Below are positions 47,151 to 59,322 of a DNA stretch of 64,000 nt, piece after piece. The DNA comes from Orientallactaga sibirica. Its lineage: Eukaryota > Chordata > Mammalia > Rodentia > Dipodidae. Within the stretch, counting starts at the first letter, position 1; each line of letters opens with the position of its first letter. Location: positions 9,008,001 to 9,072,000 of the forward strand of contig JAEOAD010000018.1 in assembly GCA_036365145.1 (NCBI GenBank), written 5' to 3'. A program made the translations under genes and the position numbers. The notes below the pieces were generated by a model. The model searched no databases. It had not been told where the DNA came from and was given only the letters and a program-made list of their open reading frames with translations.

Positions 47151-48466
47151 TGACAAATGCTCAGAGTTGTGTGTGAGTGGAGTTAAAATTGGTAGCAAAG
47201 GCTAGTAAGCTAGAAAAGGGCTATAAGGGAGGAAGGAGAGGGATGGACTTAAGGCAATGGTACTGTATATATGTAAGTATATAGATTACTGCGGGTGGAA
47301 TGCCCTAAGCAAGGTCTGAGGAAGAGATTGAGTAAAAGGAGAGTGGGGGGAGGGGTAATCAAATTTCAGGATATTGTGAATAAGCTACATGATAACCCTT
47401 TTGTCAATAATGGCATACCCAGAAGCCATAGGCTGTTACTAAAAAATTTAAGTGCCAGAATGGGATACCTTCTAGTGAGTTGTTGGCCAGGGAGGTCTCT
47501 CATGCCCCCAAAACATTACAGACTATTGCTAAGGCTCTGGGTTTTCCATCAGGAATAGATGATAAGGCCTTATTGCTGAAGACTCCACAATGCCTGGGCT
47601 GCAAGGTCACTGAGAAATCAAACTTGGGCTAAGCTAAAAACCTTCTCCCAGTAGACCAGCTTTCAGAAAGCTGTAAAAAGCTGCACTGCATGCAACCTTC
47701 TGGGAGACAGAAGCAATGAGTGGTGAAAACAGTGGACACTGGAAGCCTCAAGTTTGGCCAGCCAGACCAAATAAGCTAGCGGGTGAAACAGTGGCATGTC
47801 TATTATGAGGGAACCAACTGTTCTCTAATTGGACTGAAGACCCACTCTATGAGCGGGAATATAAGCCTGGTACTGAAAACCTAATCAAAAGCCTATGGTG
47901 TGGGGGGTATTCATAAGCATTAGGAGTGGTAATGCTTCCTCTTGTCTGGCTAAATGCATATATTATGCTCACCGAACTGCCCTGTAAGCATTTTCCTTAA
48001 TGTTCATACCCATATATTAATGCTACTGTCACTATTGATTAGAGAAGCTTCTCTTTTTCAGATAACAATGACCACTGGGATGACCCAACATGCACCATAG
48101 GACTGAGAAGACATGATGGAGGGATGTTCAGCACAGAAACATCCTTATCACATCTTCCAAGGCTCAGGGTCCATTGTGGAAGAGGTGGTAGAAAGAATGT
48201 AAGAGCCCAAGGAAGGGTATGACTCCTTACAATGCAATTGACCACACAGAAACTGGCCTTGATATACATGACTTTGCTGTGCTTAGCACTATCTTCATAA
48301 GACCCTCAAAACAGGAAGAAAAGATGATGACATCAAAATAAAAGAGAGACTAATGGAGAGAGAGGGGGATATGATGGAGTGCAGATTTGGAAAGGAGAAA
48401 GTGTGGGGGGGATTATGGTTTATTGTCTGTAAGTATGGAAGCTGTCAATAAAAAGGAAAAATAAAG
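47151..48466 (+). mobile_element. L1 copy 3 3'UTR (lineage A) and tail
   Basis: Collinear with 8411-9880: 'gtgagttgttggcca', 'aattggactgaag', 'gagaagcttctcttttt', 'caatgaccactgggatgacc'. A G-rich block near 47345-47353 and again 48402-48411. Ends 'gtcaataaaaaggaaaaata' before the target duplication. Open frames at 47295-47558 and 48039-48269 (minus) are incidental. Confidence 0.85.
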
Positions 48467-48480
48467 AAATATTTACATTA
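48467..48480 (+). repeat. Right 14-bp target duplication of L1 copy 3
   Basis: Identical to 40745-40758. Confidence 0.9.
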
Positions 48481-48501
48481 AAATCTTTAAGTCATTTCTT
48501 T

Positions 48502-48618
48502 TTTACAGGGTTTCCAGTTTGCCTTGATCTCACTATATAGCCAAGGATGACTGTAGACTTCTGCCTCCACCTCCCAAGTATTGGGATGAAAGACATGCAC
48601 CACCATGCCTGTTTTGTT
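48502..48618 (-). mobile_element. Old B1 SINE, antisense
   Basis: 'gatctcactatatagccaag', 'cttctgcctccacctcccaa', 'ttgggatgaaagacatgcac' are the complement of a diverged B1. A word like an ID SINE complement ('agctacatccccagtctc') follows at 48659, so it could be part of a B4-type composite. Confidence 0.65.
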
Positions 48619-48699
48619 AGTTTGTTACTCTTTTTTCTGATATTGGTGATGGATTCCATAGCTACATCCCCAGTCTCTCACACCTTTTGCTAAGTATTT

Positions 48700-51600
48700 T
48701 TAAGGCTGAAAAACACAAGGGAAATGCTAAAATTAAATTACTGAACTTTTCATTCGTAAGTATATAGAATATATTTATAAGAACAAATTGAAATCATGGG
48801 ATGTCTTCTTCATTGCTAAAATTAGTGAGTGATTTATACTTCTTCTGGAATGGATGAGGCTTTGAGGAAGCCAAGGTCCAAGCCTACACTAAGGATTTTC
48901 TTGCCCTTCTCTTTCTCCCCCACTTTCCTCATTGCCATCATAGACAGGCTTCCATTCTCTTGTCTGGAATAGAATTCTACAAACGGTAACTTGCTTCTAA
49001 TTTACAGTTGGCCTTAATGGACAGGGGACTGAATGACAAATTGGCTCCTGCCTACTGAGTAGCAACCTAATGATGTGAAAACCATGGTCCTGGCCACCTG
49101 GATGGCTGAGAGTAGACGTTCTCTACCTGATCTGCTCTACAAATCTCAGATGACTGGTCTGTATAGTAGAAATATTAATATTTTACCTGGCAGTGGACAT
49201 GTGGATTCCATGATTTCTTGGATTTTTTTCTAGCTCTGAGATGTAAGAGCTGGAATACAAATTAGCAAGTTATAGAGCAAAGGTTTTTCTAAGAAGGATT
49301 CCCTAACCAGCAGCATTACATAGGAAATTAATGAAAATCAATGCTTTCAGGCTCCACCCCTCAGTTAACGGAACCACATACTCTGGGCTAGGCCTCAGCA
49401 ATCTGTTTTAACAAGTTCTCCAGGGAATTCTGATGCATGCCCCAGTTGGAGAAGCTCTTCAATGCAGTAAGGGCAAATTCTTCTTAATAAATAGCTGAGT
49501 CATTTAGCCTCTTGGAATCTGTGGTTTTTTTTTTTTTTTTTTTTTGTTGTTTTGTTTTTTAGTGCACACTGAATAACTTTTCTTCTTGCAAATGATTGTT
49601 ATGAACTTTAAATGTTACCAGAACACCTGAGACACAGTAGGTGCTCAATAAATAGTAGCCAAAATTGAAAGACCAGGAAATGTGAAAAGTAGAATGAAAG
49701 ACAAAAAAGAATGAGACTTCTATCGTCATTTTCCTTATATCTTTAGCATTCTATAATGTGCAATTTTCATGCAAAACACCCCACCCCAGGGCATCATAGA
49801 AGTTTATGCAGACAGCCAGAGATTCTGGCTGCTAAACCAGGCTTAAAAACTAATTTTCTCTCTTTAAGTCTTGACATTTGCACATTCAACACAGCAGCAA
49901 TACATTTAGGCTTTCTTACCTCCCCCTGCTGTACATAAATTTATTATTTTTATCAATAGCAAAGCTATTTCTTTTGGAGTATTTGGTGCTGTTTTTGAAT
50001 CTCCTCTTTGTCAACACTGATTATCAGCAAAGAGCTCAAAAAATAACAACACATACCTAAACCCATTTTAATAGCAATATGTGATTTGAATTAAACTCCA
50101 AAATTATACTTTCCATTAATAATTGTGAATACATTCCATGCCAATTAAAAAAGGATTAACAGAAAAAGTTTGAAATTTGAACTTAAACATGACCTGATTT
50201 TTGAAGCTGCTTTTATTCTTATAAAACGAAGAAGTGGTGCTTCTGTTTTGGAAATTTCTGGATACTTAGAACACCTCTTCTTCCTCACAGCTGCATCATG
50301 ACTGGTCTGTGTTGGCTCCTGAGCTCCAGGAATGAAGTCAAAAGCCACCCCCCCAAAAAAAAAACACTATTCAGGTGGGATGGAGACTCAAGAGGCCTCA
50401 ATTGTAACACTTCCTTTTTGGGCCAGCTTGCTGTCCCCGTCTCTCCAAAAGTCTTGGGGTGGGTTTTGACAGAGAGTTTCACTTGGATGTGATGATGCTG
50501 GATTTGATGTGGATTGGAATTTTCCTGCTTTCATGTCTTGTCATGCAGATTTTTTATAAGGAAATGTGAGTTTGAAGTGAGGAAGATATATGATCAAAAT
50601 CCCCCAAGGACTTAATCCTAGATACAGTGACACTTTGTTGAGAGCAGAGGTTAAGAATTGTACTTTTCCAATGAAGCAATGAAGGTCACAAGAAAAGTGG
50701 CAGCTCTCTGTGATCTAGGTCAAAGACATGAGGTTCTGGCTTGAAAAAGAAGACAAAAACATGAACAGAAAGAAGCAAAGTAGGTAATTAGAGAGAAACA
50801 AAGAGGGAGATGGGGGGTTATCACTCTTATTTTCTTTTTCAATAAGTAATAATTAGCTGCCCCTGATCTAACCAGATACTATTTTCCATGAAGCTTAAAA
50901 TGAACTCATTTTTAGTTCTTCTAATTTACTAGAATCTTTCCAAATGTTACTGTATTTGACCTTCATAAGAGTTGAGTAATAGAGATTTTATTACCCATAT
51001 TTTAGAAGTGATGAAACTGAGACTCTCAAATTACAAATGTGTAGGCCCAAGGTTTCTAACCTCAAGTAAAAATTCCAGTTCCAGTGATCTACCCATTTTC
51101 TCTGGGAGTTCACTGTAATTTAAGTCATTTTTGGGTCGAGCCAAAATGACTGAGAGTGAGTCCCTTGCTATGAGATGCACCGATGTCTTGAGTATGACCC
51201 TCCCCTCATTGGACATGTGTTATTGTAAGAGAGTAGGATGAAGTATAGATCAAGACTCATTAATGTCAGTAAAAAATATTCAAGACATACTTATTAAGTG
51301 GCAGGCAGCACACTAGACACTTTTATTACAGAAAGGCACTGAATATAATGTAGAAGGGAATATATACACATCAACAGCATTGGGATGCACATATCTTCTT
51401 CATGGATGCACAGACACATAAACCAACATAAATGTGAAAGTGGGTGCCTGGGTGCTGAAGGGGAAGGAAAGGATGGGAAAGATAATGGATAAAACCCAAA
51501 CAAATGGAGGTAGGGTGATGCTGGACTACTGCTGATGTTAAATCATAACTTGAGGGATTGAACAAAGATATCATTCATACTCTGAAACTTCAAAGCCCCA

Positions 51601-52897
51601 AAAGGCCAAGATGAATAATGAAATCCCACTGCCTTTCTGACATTCATAGGCTCCATTAAGGCCTGTCTGTTGAGAATCTACAAATTAACAAGTACTTACA
51701 GTGTGTGCATCATCACGAGACTTTGGGTCTCCTATGTTAAGCCAGTGCTTTTCTAGATGTGTCTGGACCAGGGGTGGATTTGTTTGCATTTGGCAGTTGT
51801 AGGCTTATCAAAGTGAAGTTGCAAACTACTGAACTTGAAGTGTGAATGTGTTCCCCACTTTTGTCTGTGCTGTGACTTGGGAGTCTAGCTGGTAGTCCAT
51901 GCGGTTCTCAGCTGCAGTGACTGTGCTGCATGAAGCCTCCAGAGCAATATCCTGTTCTAGTACATTGTACATGAAAGAAGGCAAGCATTTAACAGCACCT
52001 AAGACACATCTTTTTCATTTAAGCAGAAGCAAGACAAAAGAAAACAAAAGTTTCCAGACCATACAAGATATTCAAGAAGGAACAATGTCTTTGAAATGGT
52101 GATAACTTGAAAAACTTGAGAAAATGCCATGTCTTTTTCTCCATGGAAATCTCAGCAGCTATGTCTCATCAGCAACTTGAGCCCGTGTCTAACTTTTTGT
52201 GTCTACATCTGAATTATATGTTTATCTGATTCTTTTTCCGACTCCCTTTTCAGTTTTATCACTTTCAAGCACGTCTCTTCACCCATCTATTCACTATATA
52301 TGGTTCTCTGAGTCTCTCTGTCTTTAATTTATGCTCTCAGATTCTGTATGATTCTATATTCCCTAGTCTCATTTTTGGACTCACTTTGTTTCTATCTCTC
52401 TATTTTTGTGCCTCTGTGACTCTCTTTGACTCTGTCTCTCTGACCATTGCACTGTCCACTGCCTCATTCTTTCTCTTTCCTCCCTCTGTAATTCATTCAT
52501 GTCTTCCAACCTTGTCTTCTCTTATTGTCTAAAGGATTCCTAGGAAATAGTGAGCAGTGTTTACTCTTAGAAGAAGCATTAACGCTTCATGAGCAATTAT
52601 AATTCAGAATAACATGTATTCAGTGGGGTTTATTTCTATGTCTACTATTGTATGTCCTGGCCAAATCATATTTGAACATTGTACACTCAAACACAGCCAA
52701 AAAAGTAGCTTCAGAGCAAAAAAAAGACATGAGTGATAATAGAAAAACAGATGAGAAACTTGCTGAAGAGTAAATGTGACTTATGTTCCCTACTGAGCCT
52801 ACAAGTGGAAAGTTTAGTTTTTGCCCCAGAAATATCTGAAGTAAGTAGCCAAAAGTAAATTTAAACAAAAAGAAAAGAAAGTTAAGAAAATAATAAT
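48700..52897. other. Long quiet stretch, no gene recognised
   Basis: About 4.2 kb without a repeat I can name apart from a T-rich run (49520-49560). Frames at 49756-50060, 50145-50492, 51031-51574, 51899-52102 and 52620-52868 are short and show no domain. A TCT/CTCT-rich zone lies at 52310-52490. Confidence 0.5.
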
Positions 52898-53036
52898 AGG
52901 GCTGGGGAGATGGCTTAGTGGTTAAGGCACCTGCCTGCTAAGCCTAAGAACCTGGTTCCAATCTCCAGGTCCCATGTTTAGCCAGATGCAAAGTGACGCA
53001 AGGGTGCAATGCCACACTTGCTCAAAAGGGGGCACA
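52898..53036 (+). mobile_element. Dip-type SINE, 3'-truncated
   Basis: 'gggctggggagatggcttag' with A box, 'ggttccaatctccaggtccc', 'gatgcaaagtgacgcaaggg'. It stops at 'gggggcacac', where the CT-rich 3' half and A tail should follow. MaLR LTR sequence begins at the next base, so a deletion removed the SINE end together with most of the LTR. Confidence 0.85.
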
Positions 53037-54600
53037 CTCTTAGTCAGGTGATTTCTGCCAGCAATGCAAACCTGACTGCAACAGTGATATTGGTACCAAG
53101 ACTGGCAATACTGCTAGACACCTGACTGTGTGGCTTTGGCCTTTTGGAGTTGATTTTCAAGAGGAATGTGGAGGATTTGAAACCTTGGCCTAAGAGATGC
53201 CCTGCAGTACTATAAGTACAACTTGATTGGCTATGCTGGTCAGAGTTGAAAGATCTGAATTCAGTAAGAAATATGGACTGTGAGGTTTGGCTTATAAGGG
53301 TGAGAAAGAGCTTTACCTGGACTGGGCTAGAAGCAGATTTTGTGAGAGGCTTGCTGTTATGGCCATGTCCTAAGAAGTTGTACAGGGTTGATTTGCATTA
53401 AAATGGACTGGTGTGAGCAGAAGGATATGGCACAGAAATGAAATCTTTGGGCTGAAATTTCTGCCTGTTCCACTGCAATTGTATGAGAGATTACAACTGT
53501 TGAGATTGGGCCAGCTGATCTGCACTGGAACAACAGAAAGAATGCAGTCTTTTGGAGGGCCTAAATGCTGAAGGAGTGTCCTGTTCTTCAAAGTTTGCTT
53601 TTATTCCCCTCTGGATTAACAAAATGGCACCCCACATGGTATTATGGAGTATAAGAAATGCAGGAAAGAGATGGTTATTGAATTTGCAATATAGTCCTGT
53701 GTTTTGGAAATAGGCATGGGAAGAGTGAAGCAGGTTTTCTGGATGCCTGCATGGAGATCCAGTGGAGCTGTGAGGATGAACCATGGGTTTCAGTGGAGAA
53801 CCAGTGGAGATGCTGGGACCACAGGATGGCTGCTCAGGATAGTTGCTAGCCCTGATGAAATTTTCCAGGACTGTGAGTAGCCTCGTTGGAGGGGTGGAAT
53901 TTGAACTCCAGAGACTTGTAGCTGGTTAGAATTATCAGACTTGGAGGTTTGTCACTGACTAGAGTTGTTGGACTTGGAGCTACAGAATTTGATGTTTGTC
54001 CTGTTTAAATCTTGTATTGGTTGAATATTTCTTTCCTGTGCCCAAAGCCATCATTTGCAGTGTGAGTGTTTATTCTGTGCCTTTATGGGTTTGGGAGGAA
54101 ATTTTTTGGTATTATGGCACAGTTAAAAGACTTTGGATTATTGGGAGTTTTGAACATCATTGAGATTGATAAAAACTATGGCGACTCTAAAAGTCGTACT
54201 GAATGCATTGCATTTTACATCATGGATGGTTATCAGTTTATGGGGCCAGGGGCTGAATGTGGTTTGATTCAGGTATCCTCCATAAACTTAGGTGTTCTGA
54301 ATATTAGGTTCCCAGATAATGGAGATTTGGGAATTAATGCCTCCTGGAGGCAGCATATTATTGGGGGGGCTTATGGATATTATCTCCAGTTACCCCTTGC
54401 CAGTGTTTGGCACACTTTCTTGTTGCTATTGTCCACCTTATGTTGGCCAAGGAGTTATGTCCACCCTCTGCTCATGCCATAATTTTCCCCTGCCATCATG
54501 GAACTTCCCCTTGAGTCTGTAAGCCAAAAAAACCCTTTTATAACCAAAAGTTGCTCTTGGTCAGGTGATTTCTGCTGACAAGGCGAACCTGACTGCAACA
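53037..54600 (+). mobile_element. MaLR provirus, 5' LTR mostly lost
   Basis: Order: 47-bp remnant of the 5' LTR (53037-53083), non-coding internal region (53084-54257), 3' LTR (54258-54600). The LTR remnant matches the last 48 bp of the 3' LTR ('ggtcaggtgatttctgc', 'cctgactgcaaca'). The internal region opens 'gtgatattggtaccaagact', the usual MaLR start after the LTR, and closes with 'ggggccaggggctgaa', a purine-rich tract in the polypurine position. No retroviral frame survives, as is normal for MaLR. Confidence 0.85.
54258..54600 (+). mobile_element. MaLR 3' LTR
   Basis: Starts 'tgtggtttgattcaggtatc', contains 'ccatcatggaacttcccctt', ends 'cctgactgcaaca'. The open frame 54066-54482 (138 codons) runs from internal sequence into this LTR and is not a gene. 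A T run (54609-54631) follows. Confidence 0.85.
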
Positions 54601-54639
54601 CTCTGATCTTTTTTTTTTTTTTTTTTTTTTGTCAAGCAC

Positions 54640-55143
54640 TTGGTCATGGAAATATGCAAAACAACTGATAGAAGAAGTCTCCATCCATGTGGATCCTGTG
54701 TGTGTTACTACCAACTAGCCAGGTAAGATGTACCCACTGGGAGAGTAGTAGCAAGTCTACCGTGGGAATAACCAACCACATCTGATTGTATTTATGGTGG
54801 ATTCTACTCCACAGGAGGGAATTCATGTCTGGTACTATAAACCTGGTCAAAATCCCAAGGCTAGGGAGGTCATAGTCCTTATTTAGAGTCTGATGCTGTT
54901 TGACTCATCAAACTACCTTCTTAATAACCATTTTTATTCCCATTGGCTAGTGTTACTCTCTGATTTGGTTGGAAAACCTTTCTGCCTTTGGTAATGTTAA
55001 CTGTAGAGAATTATAACTGATCAAAGTGCTGAGAATAGGTGTCTATTAAATGCTCTATAATAAATGAGACAGCTGTATTACACCATCCAAGATTTAAAGA
55101 ACATTATTGAAGAAGGCATTGAAGGAATAAAAGTCCTAGAAGA
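54640..55143 (+). mobile_element. Old L1 3'UTR (Lx/lineage A related), part 1
   Basis: Diverged relative of 9190-9500: 'gtagcaagtctaccgtggga', 'ggagggaattcatgtctggt', 'ggaggtcatagtcctta'. The tail of the L1 was split by a Dip SINE at 55144; 55382 on continues it. Confidence 0.65.
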
Positions 55144-55367
55144 GGGCTGAAGAGATGGCTTAGTGGTTAAGGCACTTGGCTGAGAAGACTAAGGACCCAT
55201 GTATGACTCTCCAGATCGCACGTTAGCCACACGTACAAGGTGAGGCAAGTGCAAGGTCACACAAACTGACTAGGTGGCACAGCATCTGGATTTCAATTTC
55301 AGTAGCTGAGATCCTGGCATGCCAATTCTCTCTCTTTCTGTCTGTCTGTCTGTCTCTCTCTCTAAAT
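55144..55367 (+). mobile_element. Dip-type SINE in an old L1 3'UTR
   Basis: 'gggctgaagagatggcttag', tRNA-like head, CT/CTGT-rich 3' part, 'taaataaa' tail. Imperfect duplication: 'aaagtcctagaag' at 55130 and 'aaagtgctaacag' at 55368. Older subfamily. Confidence 0.85.
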
Positions 55368-55381
55368 AAAGTGCTAACAGA

Positions 55382-55850
55382 AAGTCGGCATGACATGGTT
55401 ATTGCACTCTTGAACTCAGAGCAGCTGTAATTACTTACCTACATAAGATCTTTACAAGACTGGGCCTGTGAACACACTACATGCTGTCATGGTAGAGGAA
55501 GAAACATATGAGGTTCCCTCTTTCCTTGAGGGTCTATATACAGGTAAACATTACTGGGAGAAGGAAAAACACTCTTTTCAGTGATATAACCCCTGGTAAG
55601 GTGTTTATACTTCTGTAAAAAACCCCTAGCCTATATTACTTTAAGAAACGCTAATGAAACTCATTGGTTCATCAAAAGAGGAAAAAGAAATGAAAGTAGA
55701 AGCGGAATAGGAAAGAGTGGGAGACGGACAAAGGAACATAGCAATAGTGTGTGACAGATTACATATATGTAGAAAGTATCATAATGAAACCCATTATGTG
55801 TAATTAATATAAGCTAATAAAAATGTAAAAGAGATGGAAAATGCTGACTA
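55382..55850 (+). mobile_element. Old L1 3'UTR (Lx-like), part 2
   Basis: 'ggcatgacatggttattgca', 'ctcttgaactcagagcagct' and 'aagactgggcctgtgaac' match the known rodent Lx-type L1 3'UTR as I remember it. It ends with 'agctaataaaaatgtaaaag', a plausible polyadenylation region. Confidence 0.6.
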
Positions 55851-57060
55851 TCACTAATTATCAGAGAACCCACAATGAAATGTCACCTCATACTTGGAAT
55901 GTTTATGTTGTAGACAGCTTCACATTGCTGTGATGAACATCTAAACCAGGCACCATTTAGTGGAAGAAAGATTTATTTCAGGCTTACAGATCTGGTGGGG
56001 ATGGGGGAGTGGGAGCTTCCATCACTGGTAGAAGAAGCTGCTTCCATATATCCCAGCAGAGAGAAATAACCAAATAGTATGCAAAAAACAAAACCAACAA
56101 GCACTAAAGGGCATCAAGCAGCAGGGAACCTGCCAAAGCTCAGACCTCTCTGCATACCTTTGGGCTGGAAATCAGGTCTTCCCCCAAATATACCTTTGGG
56201 CTGGACCCCAGAATCTGCCCCCAGTGACACCTTCTCCAGCCTGGGACTGGAGACACAAGTTATATGCTTTAATTAAACACCCAGTTCTATGGGGGGGGGC
56301 ATACATTAAATTACCACAGTTATTTTTTTAAAAGACAACAAAGGCCAGTAAGGATATAGAGTAAAGGAAGCCCTCATATCTTATTAGCAACACATAGATT
56401 AGTATAGTTATTTTAGTAAACATTATAGAAATGTCTCAAAAAGAAGGGCATAATCAGCAATCTCATTTTGGATATATACCCAAAGAAGTTGTAGATACCT
56501 GTACTCCTATATTTGCTACTATTCATAATAGTCAAGATATAAAACCAATCTAATTGTCTATCAGTGGGTGAATTAATAAAAATGTGACACATAAATATAA
56601 TGAAATGATATTCAACATTAAAATGGAAGGGTATCCTATTGTTTGTGACAATATAAATGAATATAGATAGGATTATGTTAAGTAAAACAAAGTAGGATCT
56701 CACTTATATGTGGAATTTGTAAGAGGTTAACTTATCAATGTAGAAAACATAATGATGACTATCAGGAACTTGGTAGTAGAAGGATTTGATGTATATTGTT
56801 TATAAGATACAATATTTTACTTGGGAGACAAATGTGTGAGAGATTATTGCTCAGCATGGTAACTATAGTTAATAATGTATTATATTCTTAAAAATTGCTG
56901 AGAGTAGATTTTGACTATTTTATTACAAAATGATAAGAATGCAAGTGTAAATTAATCTCAATATGGTAATCTCACACTATATGAACATTTAAAAATGTCT
57001 TGCAGTGCATGATAAATTTATTTTTACTTATCAATTAAAACTTTAGAATAGTATTTAAAC
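55851..57060 (+). mobile_element. Ancient L1M-type relic, split by a MaLR LTR
   Basis: 55851-55905 and 56324-57060 form one old L1 ORF2 C-terminus plus 3'UTR. Visible words: 'atcagagaacccacaatgaa', 'aaagacaacaaaggccag' , 'atatacccaaagaagt' , 'aacatggtaactatag'-like 'gcatggtaactatagttaat'. This layout is typical of L1M families older than the rodent radiation. No useful frame remains. Confidence 0.65.
55906..56318 (-). mobile_element. MaLR LTR, antisense, inside the L1M relic
   Basis: On the plus strand it runs from 'tgttgtagacagcttcacat' to 'ttaaattaccaca', the complement of the usual MaLR LTR ends; 'agatttatttcaggcttaca' carries the complement of its polyadenylation region. Flanks 'gttta' and 'gttat' are close but not identical. 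Cutting it out joins the L1M sequence. Open frame 56079-56276 is incidental. Confidence 0.8.
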
Positions 57061-57286
57061 AATCAATGACATAATACATATCAGAACTCTATAATATTAC
57101 CTGGAACACGGTGCTTTCTAATCACAGGTGATTGCTGTCACTCTGTTGTGATGTTTCTACATATGGGGAGTATCAAAAGACAGATAAGCAAAGATACAGA
57201 GAACTCCAATGAATGTCAATAATCAGAGCATGCACAAAGTTTTGTGGAATTCTAGAATCCTCCTAGAAGTTTTTGGTATTGGACAG

Positions 57287-59094
57287 TTGCTGTCTTGTTG
57301 CTGAGACAATCACTGCACCAGAAGCAGCTTATAGAAGGAAAGAGTTTATTTCAGACTTATAGTTTCCAGGGAAGCATCATTGTGGCAGAAGCTGGCTCAT
57401 TTTATTATATATCCATAACAGAGCTATAAAGAACATCTAGAGTTCAAACTGGCTCAGAACACACCTTAGGACTGGACTTCCCTCCAAGGTCTTCCCCTGA
57501 TGATGCACCTTCTCCATCAGATGTGTCTGTCTGCTAAATACCCCAGCAGTTGATGGCTAAGTATTAAACTTAACCACAAACCACTGAGGACTATGGGGAC
57601 ATTTATATTCAAAACCACCACATTCTGCCCCTGGTCCATCTCACAATTGTGACCATCTCACAATGAAAATTAAATTATACTCAGTTCAACTTCAAAAGTT
57701 CAAAATTTCATCTGAGATCCAAGAAAATCTTAACTGTGAGCCCCGTAAAATCAAAACACAAAGTATACCCTTCTAACACATAATGGCACAGAGCAAATAT
57801 TCCCATTGCAAAAAGAAGGCAAAACAAGGAGATGCTGGACCAATGCAAAATCAATAACCAGCAGACAAATATCAAACATCTGAAGTTCCAGGTCAAACAT
57901 CTGTAATCAGTGATGAAGTAAGTCTGCAGGGTTCCAATTCCGCCCACACAGCTGGACTGATTATGGCCCAGAGAAAACTCCATCCTAATCCAACAGGTCT
58001 TCTCAGCAATTGATACATAGTCCTGGCATCTCCATATTCATTAGGTCTTCATTTCCACCTACAATTCATCTTTATACCTGCATACAGTGGTCTTATTGGG
58101 GCTCCATACAGGGATATCAACCTTGCTTCACACTGCTGCATCTTAGAAGCACATGAGCCATATGAATTTCTTGACCCTTTTTCTACCTATCTTATGCTTC
58201 CAACACCGGTCCAGGTGGGTGGCATAGCCAGATTTGTAAATCCAGGTAGAAATAAAGCTTGAAGCATAGTATACTCTTTCAGCAGTCTTTCTTTAAACCC
58301 CCTCCTTTCAAAAGAATTTGCATTCTTACTAGTTTAAGCCTTCCTTCTGTGGATTGGAATTTTACCTTCAGGGCATCTTTACCATTGTCCCAGTTCCCAC
58401 CTTTAATGGTGGTAAGAAACTCAACAAATTACATCTTAAGTCTAAAAGTAGTCTCTGTGCCTTTAAATACTAATTTGTTTACATTGCTTTCAGTAACAAA
58501 CTATACATTTTCCATATCGTTCTCTTCTATATTTTCTGCCAAGTACACTAGTCCATTACTTTTAAGTTCAACTTTACTCAAATGCTAAGGACATGGGCAA
58601 ACTTTAGTCAGCATTTCTTCCAGAAGCCTAGTTCTAACAAAGTTCTCTCTTTTCCCTTTGAATGCATAAGCCAAGCTTTCACCATTCACAATTCTTTAAC
58701 ATTTAACATTTTGAAACTCTCATCATAATAAAACCATCAAGCTCTGCCTACAACACTGCAATCCTTCACCAGTACAAAGTACCAAATCCTTCCATATTCC
58801 TCCTGTGAACACATTTCAAAAGGCCAAAAACCACATAGGTCAAATTCATCACAGCAAAGATCCCACTTCTTTGCACCAATTTTGTCATTTCCTTCTCATT
58901 CCAGGGATAAAGCACTGGATGAAAAGCAGCTGATGGGAGGAAAGTATTTATTTTTGATTACAGTCTCCATAAGAAACTCCATGATGGCCAGGGACAACAT
59001 GGCATAAATATAGGCTGAACATTACTTCTGCCACAGCAATTGGAAAATAGCAGCAGGAGAATGAACAGACTAATAGGGCCTCAAAGTCTGTATC
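57287..59094 (-). mobile_element. MaLR provirus, antisense
   Basis: On the plus strand: 3' LTR (about 57287-57622, ending 'aaaaccaccaca'), internal region (57623-58887) opening 'ttctgcccctggtccatctc' and including 'aaatttcatctgagatcc', then the other LTR from about 58888. On the minus strand the internal start reads 'ttggtgcaaagaagtggg', the same landmark as at 53091. An ERVK LTR cuts off the 5' LTR at about 59095. No viral frame is left; frames 57708-57983 (minus) and 58259-58588 (plus) are incidental. Confidence 0.8.
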
Positions 59095-59322
59095 TGTCCA
59101 ATTTCGACACAGGAACTCTTCTTGAAGCAGTTTATTCAGGAACCTTTTACAACAGGAAGCCCCCACTCCCAGCCCTCCACCCTAGATATAAGTGATCCAA
59201 AGCCACGTAGGCATTAGCTCAGGGCACAAACAACCACCTGCTGGTGGACTGATCTTACGTAACAAGGGCAAGAAATCAGTCATAAGATTTGGCAGTCAGC
59301 CAGGCGCCATCTTGAAGCCACA
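59095..59322 (-). mobile_element. ERVK LTR (3'), antisense
   Basis: About 228 bp. Minus strand: starts 'tgtggcttcaagatggcgcc', ends 'gtgtcgaaattggaca', with the polyadenylation signal AATAAA at about 59130-59135. The 'aagatggcgcc' near the start is also seen in other rodent ERVK LTRs. Confidence 0.75.

Larger units (their letters stand above)
40759..48466 (+). mobile_element. L1 copy 3, full-length but dead
   Basis: A complete LINE-1 in order: 5'UTR (40759-41940), ORF1 (41941-43026), ORF2 (about 43040-47150), 3'UTR and A-rich tail (47151-48466). Perfect 14-bp target duplications bound it on both sides, which proves the ends. Two SINE insertions (43852-44320 and 45409-45595) account for about 0.65 kb. 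Both frames hold several stops and frameshifts, and part of the ORF2 C-terminus is deleted near 47058, so it cannot move by itself. Its 3'UTR is lineage A, like L1 copy 1. Confidence 0.92.

Noticed and set aside
54066..54482. 138-codon open frame
   Set aside because: It runs from MaLR internal sequence into the 3' LTR. MaLR elements have no protein frames.
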